From CAYOLL01 sp964404765 [NCBI: uncultured Gemmatimonadota bacterium] (GTDB lineage Bacteria > 4572-55), in assembly GCA_964404765.1 (NCBI GenBank), contig CAYOLL010000112.1, positions 1 to 19,635 of the forward strand: DNA of 19,635 bases, read 5' to 3'. Both the position numbers and the translations under genes were made by a program. The notes under the pieces are model-generated. The model was not told the origin of the DNA. It searched no databases and saw nothing but the letters and a program-made list of their open reading frames with translations. Every line of letters begins with the position of its first letter. The first letter of the stretch is position 1. Below are positions 15,750-19,635 of this stretch, one piece after another.

Positions 15750-18700
15750 TTATTCATGTGTGGCGGGACGCAGTTTCTTTTTTACCCAAAGCTCTGCATT
15801 TTCCCACGTATAAAACATGGTCGGCAAAATCAGCAGCGTCAAAATCGTGGCAAAGGTCAGGCCGAACACGATGCTGATGGCCAGCGGCGACCACCACTGT
15901 GTGCTTTCTCCGCCGATGCTCCAACGCCAATTCTTAAAATCGTAACTAATGCCCAGCGCGGTCGGCACCAGGCCCAGGATCGTGGTGGTAGCGGTCAAAA
16001 ATACCGGCCGCAACCGAGTCATGCTGCTGATCACCAGCGAGTTAAAGCGATCCAGGCCACGTTCACGCAAGACAACGGCGTAATCCAGCAAAACAATGCC
16101 GTTGCGCACCACCACGCCGGCCAGACTGATCACACCGATACCGGTCATAATAATGCCGAACGGCGTCCGAGTCACCAGCAGGCCGATCAAAACGCCGATA
16201 ATCGACAAAATAATGCTGGACATCACCAAAAACGGCACTTTAATCGAGTTGAACTCGGCCACCAGGATAAAAGTAATCAACAGGAGGGTAATGAAAAACG
16301 CGCGCATTAAAAAGGTCATGGCCTCGGCCTGCTCCTCGTTTTCGCCGGTGTAGCGCAGTTGATAGCCGGGCGGGAGTTGCATTTCTCTTAGCTTTGTCTG
16401 CACTTCCGTCAGCGCCTCGTTCGGATTGCGGCCTTCGACATCCGCCGAGACGGTTACGACGCGCTTTAAGTCTTTGCGCTTGATCGAGCCAAGCCCGCCC
16501 TGGGTCTGGATTTTGGCCACGGCCGTCAGCGGGATTTGCTTGCCGCCTTCCGCACTGATGTAGATTTCGGCCAGGTCGTCTATTGAGCGACGACGCTCTT
16601 CGGCCAGACGCACGGTGATGTCGTATTCTTCTTCGCCCACGCGGTATTTGGAGGCTTCGGTTCCGTTAATCGCCGTGCGCAGTGCACCAGCAATTTTTGA
16701 TGTATTCAGGCCGTACATCTTGGCTTTTTCGCGATCCACCACAACACTGAGCTCCGGCTTGCCGGACAAATAATTGTTCTTCAAATTGACCACGCCGGTC
16801 ACGTCACGGATTTGGCGTTTGATTTCGTCGGACAGGTTGCCCAGCGTTTCAAAGTCATCCCCGCTGATTTCGATATTGATCGCCGCGCCGGTGGGCGGGC
16901 CGCTTTCTTCTTTTTTGATGTCGATAGTGGCGCCGACTAAATTTTTTAGCCGGTCGCGGATTTGCTCTACCGTTTTAAACGAATTTTGCTCGCGATGTTC
17001 GCGGTCAACCATATCCACCGAAACGACGGCTTTGTTGGATGGACCGGCATCGGACGGGTCAAAGTCGCTGTTACTGACGCCGACGCTGGCCACGTAGACA
17101 TCGACATCTTTGAATCCGTCCAATTGCGCTTCCACTTGCTTGGTAATCTCATTAGTCACGTCTAAACGTGTGCCGGTCGGCGCTTCAATATTGATATAGA
17201 TTTTACGCGGCTCGGTATCCGGGAAAAATTCAATGCCCGCGTTAAATTTGGCGAATAAGAGGATAACGACAGCCAGCAAGGTCACCGTACCTAACAGTGT
17301 CCGGCCCGGATGCTGCAACGTGGTTACAATCGCCTGGCGATACCAACGAATGAATTTGGGCAGTTTATCCGGCGGTATATCGGCGTAACTTTTGTGCTGT
17401 TGATTGGCCGCGGCTTTCAGATACTTTGAGCTCAGCATCGGGTTTATAGTCAGCGAAACAAACAGGGACGCGCTCAGCGCAATAATGACCGTAATCGGCA
17501 TAAAACTCATGAACTCGCCCACAATGCCGGGCCAAAAAGCCAAAGGCAAAAACGCGCCCATAATCGTCAAAGTCGAGGTAATGACCGGCACCGCTACTTC
17601 GGTCGTGCCAAGCCGCGCCGCATCAATAAGGGGATAGCCTTCTTCTACATGACGAAAGATGTTTTCGCAGACGACAATCGCGTCATCCACCAGCATACCC
17701 AGCGTCAAAATCAAACTAAAAAGCACCATGAAATTGAGTGTCCAGCCAATGGATTCGATGACGAAAAAAGTAATCAGCATGGACATGGGAATCGCCGTCG
17801 CCACAACCAGCGCCATCCGCCAGTCCAAAAAAATCAGCAACACGATCAGCACCAGAATCAGGCCGGTAATGACATTGTTGTCCAACTCGTCCACCATGCT
17901 CTGCACGTCTTTGGACATATCGCCGGTAATTGTAATGGCTGTGCCGGCGGATAATTTTGGCTCAAAATCCTTTAAGATTTTTTTGATCTCTCGCGCGATT
18001 TGCAGCAAGTTTTCGCCGGAGCGCTTGGTGACGGACAGCGTTACGCATTCAACTTTTTCCTGACGGGCATAGCTACTGCGCTCTTTAAAGCCATATTCGA
18101 CCTGCGCCACATCGCGCATATAAACCGGACGGTTTTGCACGGACTTGACCACCAGGTTGTCAATCAACTCAACTGCCTTGAACTCGCCGGGCACGCGCAC
18201 CAGGAATTTAAAATTGCCGATATCCATGGTGCCGCCGGGAATGTTGACATTTTCGTCTTTGATAATGTCGATGATGTTCTGAAAGCTCAGGTTATAGGCG
18301 TGCAGCCGCTCCGGGTCGATGTTGATCTTAACTTCGCGTTCCAGACCGCCGGACAGCTTGACATCCAGTACGCCGCGCACGGTTTCGATCTCGTCCTGCA
18401 AATCTTCGGCAATTTCCTTGAGCTGTACCAATCCGCCCGATCCAGAAATGTTGATATTCATGATCGGGAATTCGGAAAAGTTGATTTCGGCAACAATGGG
18501 CTCTTCTGTGTCATCGGGCAACTCCGACTTGGCCTGCTCGACTTTGTCGCGAGTGAGCTGCAGGGCATCGTCAATCTCCACATCGGCCTCGAACTCGATG
18601 GCGATCAGCGAGATGCCTTCGCTGGACGTACTGGTAATTTCCTTGACATCGCGCAGACCCTTCAACTCCTTCTCTATCGGCTGCGTGACTAGCACCTCCA

Positions 18701-18875
18701 TATCGCCGGGCGAAACGCCAAAATACGGCGTGGCCACGAAAATATAGGGAATGGTGATGTCCGGGGCCGACTCGCGCGGCAAGGTGATATATGAGGTCAG
18801 GCCGACAAAGATAATGATGACTATCAATACGTAAACCGCCATATAGCGGCTCAGCGAAAATTCAGTTAGTTTCAT
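15750..18875 (-). CDS. RND efflux transporter, AcrB/HAE1-like inner-membrane pump
   Basis: A 1041-residue inner-membrane pump of full AcrB length with two matching halves. Each has one N-terminal helix, a large periplasmic porter loop and a cluster of helices. Family hallmarks are LPRESAPDI and ATPYFGVSPGDMEVLVTQPIE (residues 32-66), GMLVDDAIVVCENIFRHVEEG with the proton-relay aspartates D397/D398 in TM4, and LAGVVVRNGIVLLDYAV in TM10. There the lysine of AcrB (K940) is replaced by R924. It should use the proton gradient to export substrates with a periplasmic adaptor and an outer-membrane channel. Neither gene is in the window, and upstream there is a toxin-antitoxin remnant instead. The ATG at 18875 is preferred (GAGCGAG upstream); a TTG at 18887 is also in frame. 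A consensus promoter lies about 60 nt upstream. Substrate is unknown. Confidence 0.93.
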   Translation of the reverse strand: MKLTEFSLSRYMAVYVLIVIIIFVGLTSYITLPRESAPDITIPYIFVATPYFGVSPGDMEVLVTQPIEKELKGLRDVKEITSTSSEGISLIAIEFEADVEIDDALQLTRDKVEQAKSELPDDTEEPIVAEINFSEFPIMNINISGSGGLVQLKEIAEDLQDEIETVRGVLDVKLSGGLEREVKINIDPERLHAYNLSFQNIIDIIKDENVNIPGGTMDIGNFKFLVRVPGEFKAVELIDNLVVKSVQNRPVYMRDVAQVEYGFKERSSYARQEKVECVTLSVTKRSGENLLQIAREIKKILKDFEPKLSAGTAITITGDMSKDVQSMVDELDNNVITGLILVLIVLLIFLDWRMALVVATAIPMSMLITFFVIESIGWTLNFMVLFSLILTLGMLVDDAIVVCENIFRHVEEGYPLIDAARLGTTEVAVPVITSTLTIMGAFLPLAFWPGIVGEFMSFMPITVIIALSASLFVSLTINPMLSSKYLKAAANQQHKSYADIPPDKLPKFIRWYRQAIVTTLQHPGRTLLGTVTLLAVVILLFAKFNAGIEFFPDTEPRKIYINIEAPTGTRLDVTNEITKQVEAQLDGFKDVDVYVASVGVSNSDFDPSDAGPSNKAVVSVDMVDREHREQNSFKTVEQIRDRLKNLVGATIDIKKEESGPPTGAAINIEISGDDFETLGNLSDEIKRQIRDVTGVVNLKNNYLSGKPELSVVVDREKAKMYGLNTSKIAGALRTAINGTEASKYRVGEEEYDITVRLAEERRRSIDDLAEIYISAEGGKQIPLTAVAKIQTQGGLGSIKRKDLKRVVTVSADVEGRNPNEALTEVQTKLREMQLPPGYQLRYTGENEEQAEAMTFLMRAFFITLLLITFILVAEFNSIKVPFLVMSSIILSIIGVLIGLLVTRTPFGIIMTGIGVISLAGVVVRNGIVLLDYAVVLRERGLDRFNSLVISSMTRLRPVFLTATTTILGLVPTALGISYDFKNWRWSIGGESTQWWSPLAISIVFGLTFATILTLLILPTMFYTWENAELWVKKKLRPATHE

Positions 18876-18932
18876 TGACTCGCTCAAAGTTGCGTGGTGT
18901 AATGGTTAAAAATCCGATGTGACTTGCAAACC

Positions 18933-18961
18933 AATATGGAAAATTTGCGTCCAAATGTCAA
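18933..18961 (-). promoter_or_regulatory. Promoter of the RND gene (copy 1 of a duplicated promoter)
   Basis: On the minus strand TTGACA at 18961-18956, 17-nt spacer, CATATT at 18938-18933. It is part of a 45-bp stretch (18932-18976) nearly repeated at 19538-19584. The first 30 bases differ at three positions, and -35, -10 and spacing are identical. The leader to the RND ATG would be about 50 nt. Confidence 0.65.
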
Positions 18962-19064
18962 GTGGCAAGTTGATGGCGGCTATGACGACAATTGACGGGC
19001 AGCAATTACTGACTTGCGGGATGGAGTAGGTATGGCAGCGTAACTGTGGGGTTTTGAAGACGAC

Positions 19065-19202
19065 TCATCTTGGGGAAAGCTCTTCAGCAACGCCCTCTGG
19101 AATTAAAAGTCCTCCAAAGAGATGTTGCAAAACGAACAGCGCGTGAATCATCTCCAATGAAATGAGCGGGCTGGCATTGGATATAACCGGTGCGACGGTC
19201 AT
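19065..19202 (-). pseudogene. Truncated DUF3368 PIN-like toxin, partner of UPF0175
   Basis: A 45-codon frame whose ATG overlaps the UPF0175 stop by ATGA (19202-19199), the usual coupling in this toxin-antitoxin type. It reads MTVAPVISNASPLISLEMI, then HALFVLQHLFGGLLIPEGV and AEELSPR, then TGA at 19067-19065. This is the DUF3368 opening (V-x-S-N-x-SPLI...LFG...IP..V.EEL), including the first PIN-type acidic/Asn region. Complete family members are about 150-165 residues, so roughly the last two thirds are missing. None of the three downstream frames continues the family, so the loss looks like a deletion rather than a single frameshift. The catalytic core is absent, so no toxin activity is expected. 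The gene was probably inactivated while its antitoxin remained intact. Confidence 0.75.
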
Positions 19203-19465
19203 ACGCAGATCGCTTCTGCGGTCTGACGTTCGATTTGCCATTCTTCTTCGGTCATATCGAAAAAGGGTATGCCCAATCGCGAGGCATAATGGATAAATTC
19301 TAAGCGCGACATATTCAAAAATTGCGCGGCCTTGCCACTGGAAATGATCCCGCGGCGGTATAACTCTACCGTAATCATTTCGTTAATAAGCTGTGGCAGT
19401 GGGCGGTTAAGGCCATACAATAACGCCATCACATCGTCGTTCAAATTCAGATGAATCGCGCTCAT
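19199..19465 (-). CDS. UPF0175 family antitoxin-like protein
   Basis: An 88-residue protein matching UPF0175: a short N-terminal strand (SAIHLNLNDDVMALL) and a helix-rich body, ITVELYRRGIISSGKAAQFLNMSRLEFIHYASRLGIPFFDMTEEEWQIE. The body contains the typical ELYR-G-I-S-GKAA...S..EF helix-turn-helix. The family is the proposed antitoxin of DUF3368 PIN-like toxins, and a truncated DUF3368 gene follows with a 4-nt overlap. The start at 19465 is chosen because AAAGGAA lies about 7 nt upstream and the family begins here. The open frame to 19630 passes through the promoter. Likely a DNA-binding protein able to autoregulate. Confidence 0.85.
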   Translation of the reverse strand: MSAIHLNLNDDVMALLYGLNRPLPQLINEMITVELYRRGIISSGKAAQFLNMSRLEFIHYASRLGIPFFDMTEEEWQIERQTAEAICV

Positions 19466-19538
19466 GAGCAGTTCCTTTGCGATTATGTTTGTTGTCGTAT
19501 AAATGACGCTCTTTCGTTGACAGGTTTTTGCCTCAGTC

Positions 19539-19567
19539 AATATGGAAAATCCGCGGCCAAATGTCAA
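19539..19567 (-). promoter_or_regulatory. Promoter of the UPF0175 locus (copy 2 of a duplicated promoter)
   Basis: On the minus strand TTGACA at 19567-19562, 17-nt spacer, CATATT at 19544-19539, the same geometry as in front of the RND gene. The surrounding 47 bp (19538-19584) are the second copy of the direct repeat, 606 bp from the first. The leader to the UPF0175 ATG would be about 65-70 nt. Confidence 0.65.
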
Positions 19568-19635
19568 CGGCAATTTGATAATGGTTCTTGGTACAAGTTT
19601 GTGGAAAGCGACCGGGGCCGTGGATGTCATTCAGT

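Noticed and set aside
18000-18692. Plus-strand open frame of 230 codons opposite the RND gene
   Set aside because: Antisense shadow of a clearly identified RND gene. Composition reflects the complement of its codon bias, with no recognisable motifs.
19537-19634. Minus-strand open frame entering from the right edge, about 33 codons
   Set aside because: It covers the duplicated promoter and ends just after it. The corresponding frame in the other promoter copy is also open by chance. Too short at the edge to support a gene.

Overview
This looks like a bacterial chromosome fragment with mixed base composition. The genes left of about 5.5 kb look more AT-rich than the ABC-transporter, AsmA and RND genes. 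I infer a Gram-negative (diderm) member of the FCB assemblage or a relative, such as the Calditrichota/KSB1 group. The reasons are an RND pump, an AsmA-type envelope protein and a GldA/GldF/GldG-type ABC system with a DUF4340 partner. Several promoters fit the sigma-70 pattern (TTGACA, 17 nt, TATAAT-like) and many starts have Shine-Dalgarno sites, which argues against Bacteroidota proper. The taxonomy is inference only.

Layout: almost everything is on the minus strand. Positions 76-5502 hold a HEAT-repeat protein with its own consensus promoter, a YhbY-type ribosome-assembly protein, a large metallo-beta-lactamase/double cyclic-nucleotide-binding-domain protein and a membrane-anchored peptidase-MA-like gluzincin. 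Positions 5844-11176 hold one ABC export operon, read right to left: ATPase, permease, GldG-like auxiliary protein, DUF4340 protein, then a good rho-independent terminator. A DUF433/DUF5615-type toxin-antitoxin pair sits inside this operon, between permease and GldG, next to a perfect 16-bp inverted repeat. A second inverted repeat lies in the ATPase-permease gap.

Positions 11492-11745 form a compact plus-strand tRNA unit: promoter, initiator tRNA-fMet, a second CAU tRNA, terminator. A family 2 glycosyltransferase follows on the plus strand and converges with an AsmA-family gene across a strong hairpin. Upstream of AsmA on the minus strand is a complete RND efflux transporter with no membrane-fusion or outer-membrane partner visible in the window.

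At the right end lies a second toxin-antitoxin locus, UPF0175 plus a previously easy-to-miss, truncated DUF3368 toxin of 45 codons. It is bracketed by two near-identical copies of a promoter, one in front of the RND gene and one in front of UPF0175. The most noteworthy features are this decayed locus with duplicated promoter, the toxin-antitoxin pair lodged in the ABC operon, and the MBL/cNMP fusion protein. I did not find a clear new defence system, CRISPR array or transposase.
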